Below, piece after piece: positions 23,459-34,465 of a stretch of DNA of 64,000 nucleotides. The notes under the pieces were generated by a model that was not told the origin of the DNA, made no database searches, and was given only the letters and a program-made list of their open reading frames with translations. Origin of the DNA: Panax quinquefolius. Taxonomy: Eukaryota > Streptophyta > Magnoliopsida > Apiales > Araliaceae. A program made the position numbers and the translations under genes. Position 1 is the stretch's first letter, and each line of letters starts with the position of its first letter. Where the stretch lies: the NCBI GenBank assembly GCA_020205615.1, contig JAINUW010000692.1, positions 310,001 through 374,000 of the forward strand. Reading direction: 5' to 3'.

Positions 23459-24836
23459 GTGGCATTAAAGCCAAACCTTTATGCGAGTTATTAATTGTTA
23501 ATATTTGATATGTGTTTAGAACAAATTTTTTGGGCATAATTATTGGTATAGAATCATGTTTTTGGAGAAAAACTGCACAATTCGCAAACTGAAAAAATAG
23601 ATTCTGGAGATTAGCGCCATAGCGCCACTCTCCAGAAATAAATATATACTTTTTTAATTTTTATTTTGATTTTCATTAATATAAAAGGTTTATTTTAATT
23701 AAAATTAAATTAAATTAAATTTTTTTCAGTAATTCTAAATTAAAAATAAAGGAGTTTATTTTGATTTGAAATTGGATTAAAATAAAGTTGTTTATTTTAA
23801 TTGGAATTGGAATCCACATTTATTTGAATAAACGAGTTTCTTCAAAAGTTTTTTTTTAATAACTTGGAATTGGATTCCATGTTTTTTTGAATAAAAGAGT
23901 TTATTCAAAAGTTTTATATTAACTTAGAATTGAATTCCACTTTTGTTTGAATAAAAGAGTTTATTCACATATGGAATAGGATTCCATATTTTCTAGAATA
24001 AAAGAGTTTATTCACATATGGAATAGATTTCATGTTTCCTAAAATTAAAGGTGTTTAATTTTAATAAGGAATAAGATTCAACATATTTTATTTTTCCAAG
24101 CAATTTTAAGTTAAAATAAAAGGTTTTATTTTGTACTTGAAATTAGATTCCTTGTTAATTAAAATAAAAGAGTTTATTTTGATTGGGAAGTTGATTAAAT
24201 TAATGGCGTTTATTTTATTCAAAATTGGATAAAATAAAATAAAGAAATTTATTATGGTTTTGATTAAAAATAAAGGAGTTTATTTTGTTTCAAAAGTAGA
24301 TTTTATGCTAATTAAAATTGCCCATTAAATCAATATCAATGTATATATTGAATGTTTATTATTCATGAGATGAATGCTATTTATTGATGCATATGATGAT
24401 GTGTATGATAATAAATTGGATTGATTATGGACTATTAACCAATGTGATTGGATTCTATTTTAGTTGGATGCTTGAATGTATGAGTTTTATTAAATGGGGT
24501 TTGTGTACCTCGTCTTCTCTAATTTTTTGTTAATGTAAATTCTATCTCCCTCCTATGTATTTTCCATTGACTGTTGATCAAGGTTTCTATTATTTTAAAT
24601 AGTTTTGTAATAGGAATAGTTAGAATTAATTTTGAAGAATTGGAGATCAAGGAGAAAGGAGAGCTTGAAGACCCGTTTGTAATGGAGCTTGGGTTTAAAT
24701 GTAATAGTTATATTTAAATTTAATTCTTGCACCCTAGGTTTGACCTCTTAGTTCACTTGGTGGCTCTAGTGAACCAAACTAGAATAAAGTCCATAATCAA
24801 TCCGGGTAGAATATAGTATTCTATATGTGCATACTT

Positions 24837-24885
<49 letters not shown>

Positions 24886-24948
24886 GCAAACATTATTCGC
24901 ATGTTAATTAATATGACGCCGTGTGCATGCACGCTAAACAAGATGAGA
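23459..24948 (+). mobile_element. copia C leader with primer site, truncated
   Basis: TGGCATTAAAGCC (23460-23472) is the primer site, followed by a leader homologous to 9725-11535 of B: the GGAGTTTATTT repeats, the TTGACCTCTTAGTTCACTTGGTGG block near 24740, and an AT microsatellite (24839-24880). Homology ends at about 24948 (AACAAGATGAGA), and unrelated DNA follows. No coding sequence was reached. Confidence 0.8.
23602..23637 (+). other. perfect hairpin in the copia C leader
   Basis: TTCTGGAGA (23602-23610) pairs with TCTCCAGAA (23629-23637). The 18-base loop contains AGCGCCA twice. It lies about 130 bp downstream of the primer site, where element B has an A-run instead. Confidence 0.75.
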
Positions 24949-26250
24949 ATAAGGGTTTAAGCATAAGGGTTTGAAAACCTATTTTCAAAACATCACTTTT
25001 ACATTCTTCGCTTAAAAGTGAACTTTTCAATAAGTCAAACCCTTTGTATATAGGTGCAAAAGAGACATAGCACTACTTTCAAATAAACTCACTTCGAACA
25101 TATTTATCAAATTCACACACACATTTCAATGCATAGGAAATAAAAAGACGCGGTAATCGTGTTTCACGAAAGTCGGGGGGTGCCTAACACCTTCCCCTTG
25201 CTTAAGCAATCCCCCGAACTCTATGAATTTCGGTTTTCAAGACCAATTAAATGGAGTCACATATTGGGCCATATTGTAACTTTAAAAAACTCCGGTTGAG
25301 TTGGTATAACCATTTAACTCATACCAACTGGCAACTCTATCTAATTCGGCCCAATAATTAAAATCAAACTTTTCAAATCATCGACATTGTATGTCGGTCT
25401 TTCCAAAAAAATCTCACCTTTAAGCAAGATAAAATCAACCTAGAACACATAAAGGGTAGAGAACACAATAGGAAAATTTTCTCGGCGTCGACATTTTGAA
25501 AACAAACATTTATGAAATCTATGTTAATTACATTCTGATCTTTTGAGCAGGCATAGTAAGATCTTTTATGCTTCTAAATATGACTGATATGTTAATCCAT
25601 CAAGTTGGGCATGATATAAATTGTTCTAGCATGGTTTAAAGTAAGTTTTCAAGCGTAAAGCTATGCTAGCTATAAATAAATGAGTTGAATATATTTGAGT
25701 ATGTGTAGGAAAGGTTGTTTAGCAACATCATGTGTGTTATGGATTATTATAGTTGGTCATTTATGAAATAAATTCATTAAGCTTTGTTGAACAGAAATTT
25801 CAAAATAAAACAATATAGTTTGAAAATAAAATTAAAGTAAGCACAATAGAAATCAAATCTAGCACAAAACATGCTTGACATGTGTATATGATATGTATTA
25901 ACATTTCAGCATACTAGGAAGTGATCTAGGTAATAGAAAACTCAACTCTGGACTGGTAAGGGAGCAGCGTGGCCGTGTCACTCCCAGGTCAAAATGTAGC
26001 GCGGTCGCGCCACATTGTAGAGTTGTCAAATTGTTTGAACTATGATCTGAAACTTGAAGCATGTGTACATTAATATCATAAGCTATAATATAGGATTAAA
26101 GCGATGTTTTAAGTATTCAAACATGTAATGGCTATATAAAATCAAGATTTCAAAAGTTTCTAAAAGGTGTCTAACTAAAACTTTCAAAAGCAAAAACAAA
26201 GCTGAATATGAAACTATGTGTTTTAAATGTGTCAAATATATGGTTTATCA
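24949..26250. other. unassigned repeat, part Ogre/Tat-like leader
   Basis: No ORF. Around 25175-25225 is GGGTGCCTAACACCTTCCCC followed by GAACTC, and at about 25330 CTGGCAACTC. From family knowledge these resemble the leader and Arg-type primer site of Ogre/Tat gypsy elements. The rest (25400-26250) is AT-rich with a GC-rich pair, AGCGTGGCCGTGTC and AGCGCGGTCGCGCC, near 25970-26010. From about 26250 it changes into family D LTR. Identity is uncertain. Confidence 0.4.
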
Positions 26251-27017
26251 TGATGTCTACTATCTTCTACGATTTAAAAGTTCATCAGCAATATTTTATC
26301 CCTATAATTCCAATCAATAGTTCATGTTCATAAATATGCAAATCAACTGTTTATCTTTGCACTACGGGCCAAAGATATTCATTTGTATCACCAATGGTCA
26401 TGATCATTCCAAACAGCAGTCCATCTTTGAACTACAGGTCAAAGAGAACTTTCACCACAAGCATTTATCTATAACACCAAAAGTCATGATTATACCTATA
26501 CATAATTTCCGGTCACAATCATACCAATCAACAGTCCATATTTGCACTACGGGCCAAATATAACTTTTCACCACAATTTAATTTTGAGGATTATGACAAT
26601 GATATAAAGAATGAATAAAAAAAATAAGAACAATAATATCATGAATAAACATTACAGATTTATAATGTAATTTATTCAGAGTCCAAATTGTCAACATGAT
26701 ATCCAGAAATTCGATTAGAGTTCGAGAATAGAATAAATATGATTTATAATTCAATTATAACGTGTAAAATGTAATAAGAAGATTTAAGTGAAAAAATATT
26801 AAATGAAAATCCAACTATTAAGAAAGTTCTAAACAATTTAGACATTTTCACCGTTTAACGAATCAGTTGTAGAAATGAATAACAACTTCTTACCATAATA
26901 TAGAGTATGAAAGAAAATGATATCCCTTACGAGTATTGAAAGAAAATAATATCATTTACCTTAGTAGGAGACTTGATCTGACTGGAATAAAAGAGATTAT
27001 TTTGAGGAAATCTTGAT
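26251..27017 (-). mobile_element. LTR D0, left part (truncated)
   Basis: Family D LTR starting abruptly within the region equivalent to 33345 of D3. It has four or so TGCACTACGGGCCAA-type units (26355-26575) and a weak donor (AAG|GTAAAT on the minus strand, GT at 26959-26958). It is interrupted at 27017 by D1 and resumes at about 32487. Confidence 0.8.
26355..26575 (-). repeat. TGCACTACGGGCCAA minisatellite in D0
   Basis: Units of about 45-90 bases share a TTTGCACTACGGGCCAAAGATATTCAT-like core with CATGATCAT or ATTATACC spacers. Confidence 0.8.
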
Positions 27018-28690
27018 GTGACGCCCCCAAAATAGGTATACATCACCCATTCTGAGTCGCCAAATACATGGTACAGAATACAACTACAAACTTAATTATA
27101 CAATTTTCGTGTAGAATAAGACAAAACATAAGCTGAGAGTTTTAACACAAATATTGTCTTCTAGACAATATCCACACTCAATAGAGTCTTCATTACAATT
27201 ATTATCACACTATTTTATAGAATAGTGAGGACTACTATAACCACTTATCCTGGACCATCACTCCATTCCCCAACTCGTCCCAGCTATATTCTCATTTCCT
27301 GAAGAGAACAATGAAAGAAAAGGGTGAGCTCAACTAGCCTAGTAAGAAATATTATGACTAAGATAATGCAGAATAAATTATCGTTAGCCTTCAACAGTAT
27401 AACAATTGATAGAATACAATAGACAACAAGTTTTAGATCAACAACTGCAACAGAATAAGCAATCCATTAGAAGAGTCAAGTAGAGCATAATATCTACAAT
27501 CTTTTATGATTTAAAAGTTTATCATCAATTTTATCGCTGAGACTCAACTTAATAAATAATCCACATCACTGAATTATCCAAGCACTACGGGCCAACAATA
27601 TTCATTAGTATCACAACCACGAATTATCCATGCACTACGGGCCAATGATATTCTTGTTTTCACCAATGCTCATGATCATGCCAAACAACAATTCATCTTT
27701 GCACCCTTGGCCGAAGAGAACGCATGGTTATGATCATACCAACATCTGTCCATCAATGCACTACGGGCCAAAGATGAATTTCATCACAATATAAGCATGA
27801 GGATGATGACAATGATATAAGAATTCAATTAAATGAAAGCAATGATAAATTTTAAAGATTTATAATTTAATTTATCCAGAATTCAATAATATCCAAATTG
27901 TCAACATGATACTGCTTTGTGGAGTAAAATTCAAGAATAATATTGTATTAAAAATGATTTGGACCGAAAAGAAATCAATTTTTTATCATGAATAGTACTT
28001 CGAGTGAATAGTACCCGAGTGAATAGTACCCCGTGAATAGTACTCCGTGAATAGTACTTTGTGAATAGTACTTCGAGAATAGTACTTCATGAATATTACT
28101 TTATGAATAGTACTTTATGAATAGTACTTTGTGAATAGTACTTCAGGAATAGTACCGTATTTATGAATAGTGCCCATGAATAGTACTCTGTGAATAATAC
28201 CGTACGTATGAATAGTGCTGTTTCCTGTGAATAGTACTCCGGCATGAAAAGCTTAAAATTTAACAAGAATGTTCAGAAAAATATCTTTGTGAAACGATAC
28301 TAGATGAAGCGCAAATTTCAAGGATATTCTACTAATTTCACGAAGTATAGAAGCAATACTTTAATAAAATGAGTGTAGAATTTGAAATCTGAAACGAAAT
28401 AATATTACTTACATACTACAAAGTATGGAAGAAAATATTATTTCTCACGAATATTGAACGAAATAAAATTTCTTACGAATACGAAAAATAATATCATAAG
28501 CGAATATGAAATAAATAATACTCCTTACCTTAGTAGAAGACTGGATACTGCAATAGTGAAGTAGAAGAATACTCTTCTTCTTTCTCTCTATAGCTTTTCT
28601 CCTTATAATTGCTCTTGTGAGTCTTAGTGAATTGGTGAGAATGAAAGAAGAAACGAGCTTCTATTTATAGGAAAACATAGTTTCAATAAT
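27018..28690 (-). mobile_element. LTR D1, left part
   Basis: Left end TGTGACGCCCCCAAAATAGG at 27018, the 3' end of the LTR on the minus strand. It contains the U5 stem (27151-27171), the acceptor-like CAG (27301-27299), CACTACGGGCCAA units (27580-27775), a GAATAGTAC array (28000-28240), and the donor AAG|GTAAGG (GT at 28528-28527). It is interrupted at 28690 by D2 and continues at 31459-32486. Flanks CTTGA and CTTGC are a 4/5 target duplication. It lies within D0 as a solo LTR. Confidence 0.82.
28000..28240 (-). repeat. GAATAGTAC minisatellite in D1
   Basis: About 16 units of 14-19 bases with consensus TGAATAGTACYYCG, becoming irregular at the right end (GTACGTATGAATAGTGC). Confidence 0.9.
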
Positions 28691-31458
28691 TTTGACGCCC
28701 CCAAAATAGGTTCAATCCACCCAACCTATTCTGAGTCGCCAAATATATGGTACAGAAACAACTACAACTTCATTATTACAATTGTCGTGCAAAATACGAT
28801 AACACTTATGCTGTGAGTTTAAATACAAATATTATCTTCTAGACAATATCCACACCCAAATAAATCCTCATTACAATTATTGATACACTATTTCACAAAA
28901 TAGTGAGGACTGCTAAGCAACTGTCTAGAACCATCATTCCACACCCCGACTAGTACCCACTACATTCTCGCCTCCTGAGAAGAAAAATGGAACAAAAAGG
29001 AAAAGGGTGAGCTCAACTAGCCCAGTAAAGAATATTATGACTAAGATAATGTACAACAAATTATCCTTAGTCTTCAACAGGGAAAAATCTTATAGAATAC
29101 AATAGACAACAAGTTTTAGATCAACAACTACAGCAGAAACAACAATTCATTAAAAGAGTTAAGTAGAGAATGAAATCTACTATCATCTATGAATTTAAAA
29201 GTCCATCATCGATATTTTGTCCCTGTAACATCAATCAATATACATCTTGAATCAAATAGTCATCTTTGCATTACAGGCCAAAGATATTAATCAGTCGGTC
29301 ATGTTCATCTCAACACCTGTTTATCTTTGCACTACGGGCCAAAGATATTCATCAAGAAATCATTCATCTTTGCACTACAGGCCAAAGATATTCAGTAATA
29401 TCATCATTTAGGACTGAGGATGATGAAAAAATATATTTTAAAGAAAACGAATCCAGTGAGACAAAAGAACAAATATTAAGGATTCGTACTTTGGTTTATC
29501 CATGTTCAAAAATACTTCATAATAAACTATTGTGGAGCAGAATTCAAAAATGAAGATCAAAACATAGATCCAATCAAAGATAGGAACCATAAAAAACAAT
29601 CTTGGACACAGAAAAGAAAATTTAATTTTTCTGTGAATAGTGTCGTATTCGTGAATAGTGTCGTACACGTAAATAGTGTCGTATACGTGAATAGTAACTC
29701 CGACACTAAAAGGTAGAAATTTCACAAGAAAAATCATCATGCTTCATGAATAGTACTCGTGAATAGTAACTCGTGAATAATAACTCATGAATAGTAACTC
29801 GTGAATAGTAACTCATGAATAGTAACTCGTGAATAGTAACCCCGACATGAACAGATAAGAATTTCACAAGAAAAATCTTACCAATATTCCGGCATAATAA
29901 TATTGAAAGAAATAATATTATTTTTTAAAAAATAACATCCCTTACCTCAAAAGAATAGTTCTTCTAGCTGAAATATCAGATATAACGTTGAAAGGAACTT
30001 GCACCGTATAGTAACACTCAAAGTATCAAAATACTCACAAGAATACGCTCGATAATATAGAGAGAGAAAACTTATGTTTCTGGTGTGATTTTCAATTCTA
30101 ATCTAAGCACCCTATTTATAGGAAAATGCTTAGAACACCAAAGCAGAAAATTTAATATAATATTAATATAAATAAAAAATTTCAAGCCCGCCTTAGAAAA
30201 TCTGAATTTAGCATGTTTATCACTCATATGGGGCCCACCAAAATGAAAAACATGTTTTAAACAATTTTTGTAATAAAATCAATTCAGACCCAATAATTCA
30301 TAATAAATAGCCCTTTTATCAGAAAAATTCAAATCTTATGTTCATTCAATAGGAAATTTAATTCTTTACAACTTTGCAGAAGAAAGTTTTTCCAAATTCC
30401 AAACAGAAATTGACCGAAATACACATACGAACGATTTTGCAGGCTATAATCAAGTTTCAATCAAAAATGGGGTCCATCAACACACAAAATATGTGTTTAT
30501 CATTTAATGAAACAAAAATACTCTTCCTCCTCATTATTCATATATCACACATTCATTGTAAAAATATCACCATAAATATATTATTATAATATAATAATAT
30601 ATTTAAATGAATTATTTTATCAGAAAAGATAAAATATCAATTTTCAACTGTTGTCACATTAAAAATTTTCTCCATCTATATCCACATAAAATAAATATTT
30701 TCCTTATCATATAAATTAATAATTAATTATTCACAAATAATGTTACGTAATCACAACATCGACAACCGGTAGTTCTCAGGAAAGAGGGGCTTTCAATAAG
30801 AATTTCTCCTTATTGGCGCATGATTAGGTGACCAAACCTCTCCTTAGACATGAACTTTCTAGACATTGCCAATAATGCTATCTAATAATATTATTCAAAT
30901 AATATGAATTATTGATCCGATAATGGAAAAATCTTGTGTAGTGACAATTATTGAAATAACAATAATATAAAATATCAACGTAGCAATTATTGAATCAATA
31001 AAATAAAATATTGAACATTAATTATCGTAACAATTATTGAGTAGTGCCTTTTACGTAAGAATCAATAATTGGTTCAATCTCGTGTCTTCTTGTGCAACGT
31101 CGCATATTACATCGTATTTTAACCACGGGTATTCCACCAAAGATAACTGTGAATAACTACGCCTGTTATTTATAAACAACTTATACTTGTCATTTTCTTT
31201 ATCCAATCGCTTTTTAGTTATGGGGGCCCACATAAGGTCGCTACTGGTCGTATCGAATATTCCCGACAAAGCAAAGAATATTTCACGACTAACCAAATAT
31301 TCCCCGACAACAATGAATATTTTATAACCACTTGCTTATTTAAAATATTTGCACATTTTACCCATAACTAACCACATTAATCAAATCAACCCCTTTACTA
31401 TTTCAAAATAATAAATAGAGGAAATTCCATTTTATTAAAAAAAAATTGGGCTCTTACA
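28691..31458 (-). mobile_element. solo LTR D2, TSD ATAAT
   Basis: Full D-family LTR from TTTGACGCCCCC (28691, one change from TGTGACG) to CTCTTACA (31458). ATAAT flanks both sides (28686-28690 and 31459-31463), which shows insertion as a complete element followed by LTR-LTR recombination. It carries CACTACGGGCCAA units (29265-29395), a GAATAGT array (29630-29850), the donor GAG|GTAAGG (GT at 29945-29944), the acceptor TTCTCAG (ends 28975), and a TATA box in CCTATTTATAGG near 30112. Confidence 0.9.
29630..29850 (-). repeat. GAATAGT minisatellite in D2
   Basis: About 12 units of 16-19 bases in two blocks: GTGAATAGTGTCGTATAC type and GTGAATAGTAACTC type. The block types differ from D1, so arrays turn over quickly within the LTR family. 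Confidence 0.88.
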
Positions 31459-32486
31459 ATAATTGTACGTTTAGGGGCTCAAATTATTACAGTATAGTAC
31501 CTTCATCTTTATCTCTATTTTTAATTTAGTCCTTGAAGTATTATCAATCTTGCACCACTTTTCCTAATAGTACATGCATGTGAATCAATAGTTCTATACA
31601 TGTAAACCAACAGTAATTTGCATGTGAACTAATAGCAATTAATTTCTCATTTATCTGATTAATTGCCTGTTTGGTCAATTTAACATCCAAAAATCAATTA
31701 TTATCGAAATAAATGTCGATTTCTACTAACACTAATAATCCCAACACAATGGGAATATTTTTTATCAACAATTTCATCTTTAATCAAAAAGAACTTATTC
31801 ATCATTAATATTATAACTCACAATATTTAACAACCAGATCATTCCCAAGAAAGAGGGGGCTTTTCGATAAGGATTTCTCCCTATTGGCGCGTAATTAGGT
31901 GACTAAACCCCTTTCCTCGACAGAACTTTCTAGACATCGTCAATAATACAAATAATAATATGAATAACTTTGTCGTCTCAATTATTGATTTAATAATATA
32001 AAATATTATACAGATGATACTATGACAATAATTGAATCAATAATATGAGAGATATTATACAGCAATTACGGTAGCAATAATTGAGTATAACTGAGTGACT
32101 TCTAACGTAAGCAACAATAATCAAAGATATTGTATAATACCGTGTGCTACTATGCAACCACGCGTATTACTGTACTTTTACCACCGGGTATTTTAACAGT
32201 CTAACGGTAAAACTTTCGCCGTTATTTTTATAAAAAGATATTTCTGTCATTTTCTAACTCCGATAGTAATTCCGTTGTGAGGTCCACCAATGATTATACC
32301 TTCGTACGAATATTCTCTGATAAAATGAATATTCTGCGACCAATTGAATAATTTATAACACTTGTTTACTTTGCAAAATTTATAAATATTACCCACAAGT
32401 ATAACATTATATCAAATCCACACCTTAATACTCAAAAAAATATTTCGAGAAAATTAATCTTTATTCATAAAATTTGGGGTCTTACA
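31459..32486 (-). mobile_element. LTR D1, right part
   Basis: Begins with the second ATAAT of D2, then a U3 stretch not shared with D3 (31464-31785). After that comes the conserved U3 block CAACCAGATCATTCCCAAGAAAGAGGGGG and the LTR start AAATTTGGGGTCTTACA at 32486 (TGTAAGACCCC on the minus strand). Confidence 0.8.
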
Positions 32487-32882
32487 CTTGCACTATAAGC
32501 TACACTCAAAGTATCCTTATACTCAAAAGAAATACGCACAATATTATAGAAGAATAATTTTGTGATTCTGGTGTTAGTTTCATACCTTAACTAAGCAACC
32601 TATTTATAAAAAATTCTTAACACACCACCTTTGACAAATTCGTCGGATAAATGAAATGTGGTGCAAATCGTTCGTCTGATTTTTTTATTTTAATAAATTA
32701 TTCTAATAAAACAAATAACAGTATATATAATATAATATATTCTAATTATATTCTACTAAAACAAACAACTTTATAAAAGTTTTCTATTTTATTACTATAA
32801 TAATAATAATAATAATAATAATAAAACAAATACTGATTAAAAAATGTTGTCGACGATTTGACAATTTGGCAAGTGGTGGGTC
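32487..32882 (-). mobile_element. LTR D0, right part
   Basis: Continues the D LTR from where D1 entered: leader (CACTCAAAGTATCC), TATA region (CCTATTTATAAAA near 32610), and U3 with a TAA microsatellite (about 32797-32825). It is cut at 32882 by the D3 element. Confidence 0.75.
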
Positions 32883-33444
32883 TGTGACGCCCCCAAAATA
32901 GGTATACACAACCCATCTTGGGTCGCCAGATACACGGTACAAAATTTAAATACAAACTTAATTTACACAATTATTAATTGTCGTGCAGAATACAACAAAA
33001 CATAAGCTGAGATTTTAACATGAATATTGCCTCGTTGAGGCAATATCCAAACTCAAATAGAGTTTTCATTACAATTATTATCACACTATTTTATAGAATA
33101 GTGAGGACTACTATAGTCACCATCTTGGACCACCACTCCATTCCCCGACTAGTCCCAACTATATTCTCATTTCCTGAAGAGAACAATGAAAGAAAAAGGT
33201 GAGCTCAACTAGCCCAGTAAAGAATATTATGACTAAGATAATATAGAATAAATTATCCTTAGTCTTCAACAGTTTAAAAACTGATAGAATACAATAGACA
33301 ACAACTTTAACTGCAGCGGAATAAGCAATCCATTAGAAAAGTCAAGTAGAGCATGATGTCTACTATCTTCTATGATTTAAAAGTTCATCAGCAATATTTT
33401 ATCTTTGTGACACATCTCAATGAATAATCTACATCACTGAATTA

Positions 33445-33690
33445 TCCTTGCACTATGGGCCAAGCATATTTGTTAGTATCACATCCACAAATTATCCATG
33501 CACTACGGGCCAAGGATATTCGTTATTATCACCAGTGGTCATGATCATGCTAAATAACTGTCCATCAATGCATTACGGGCCAATGAGGACTTTTACCACA
33601 TCATATGAAACATTACAGGTCATGATTATACCGATACATAATTCCTAGTCATAATCATACCAATAAATAGTTCATCTATGCACTATGAGC
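33445..33690 (-). repeat. TGCACTACGGGCCAA minisatellite in D3
   Basis: Four to five units around the core TGCACTAYGGGCCAA, each followed by GATATTCGTTA or GAGGACTTT. The same core occurs in all seven D LTR copies in the window. Confidence 0.88.
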
Positions 33691-33909
33691 CAAAGATGAC
33701 TTTCATCACAATATAAGCATGAGGATGACGACAATGATATAAGAATTCAATTAAGTGAGATCAAGGATAAATATTAAAGATTTATAACTCAATTTATCTA
33801 GAGTTTAAGAATGTCCAAATTGTCAACATGATAACTACTTTGTGGAGTAAAAATCAAGAATAATATTCATGTATCAAAAATAATTTGGACAGAAAAGAAA
33901 TCAATTTTT

Positions 33910-34060
33910 GTCATGAATAGTACCCATGGTGAATAGTACCTGAGTGAATAGTACCCCATGAATAGTACTTCATAAATAGTACCCTGTGAATAGTACCGTA
34001 TGTATGAATAGTACTGTATGTATGAATGTATGTATGAATAGTACCCATAAATAGTACTCC
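33910..34060 (-). repeat. GAATAGTAC minisatellite in D3
   Basis: About nine GAATAGTACC-type units, including a GTATGTATGAAT expansion near 34005-34035. Confidence 0.88.
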
Positions 34061-34199
34061 GGAATGAAAAGCTTAAAATTTAATAAGAAAGTTCAGAAAA
34101 ATATTTCAGTGAAACGATACTAGATGAAACGCAAAATTTAAGAATATTCTACTAATTTCAAGGAGTATAGAAGTAATACTTACCAAAATAAGTGTAGAA

Positions 34200-34465
34200 T
34201 TAGGAATATGAAATGAAATAATATTACTTACATACTACAGAGTATGGAAGAAAATATTATTTCCTACGAATATTGAACAAAAATAATATCCCTTACGAAT
34301 ATTGAACAAAAATAAAATTCCTTTATGAATATTGAACGAAGATAATATCCCTTACGAATATTAAATGAAAATAATATTTCTTACAAATATTGAACGAGAA
34401 TTATATTCCATACGAATACAAAAAATAATATCTCTTACGAATATAAAATAAATAATACCCCTTAC
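34200..34465 (-). repeat. splice-donor-bearing minisatellite in D3
   Basis: About seven 31-33 bp units. On the minus (transcript) strand each unit reads close to ATTCGTAAGGGATATTATT followed by TTCGTTCAAT. The first unit abuts the AAG|GTAAGG donor at 34465. The plus D LTR has about one unit and D0 about two, so the array expanded in D3. Confidence 0.85.

Noticed and set aside
33445..33690. CRISPR-like regular repeats
   Set aside because: Plant retrotransposon LTR; spacing is irregular, spacers are related to each other, and no cas genes are present.
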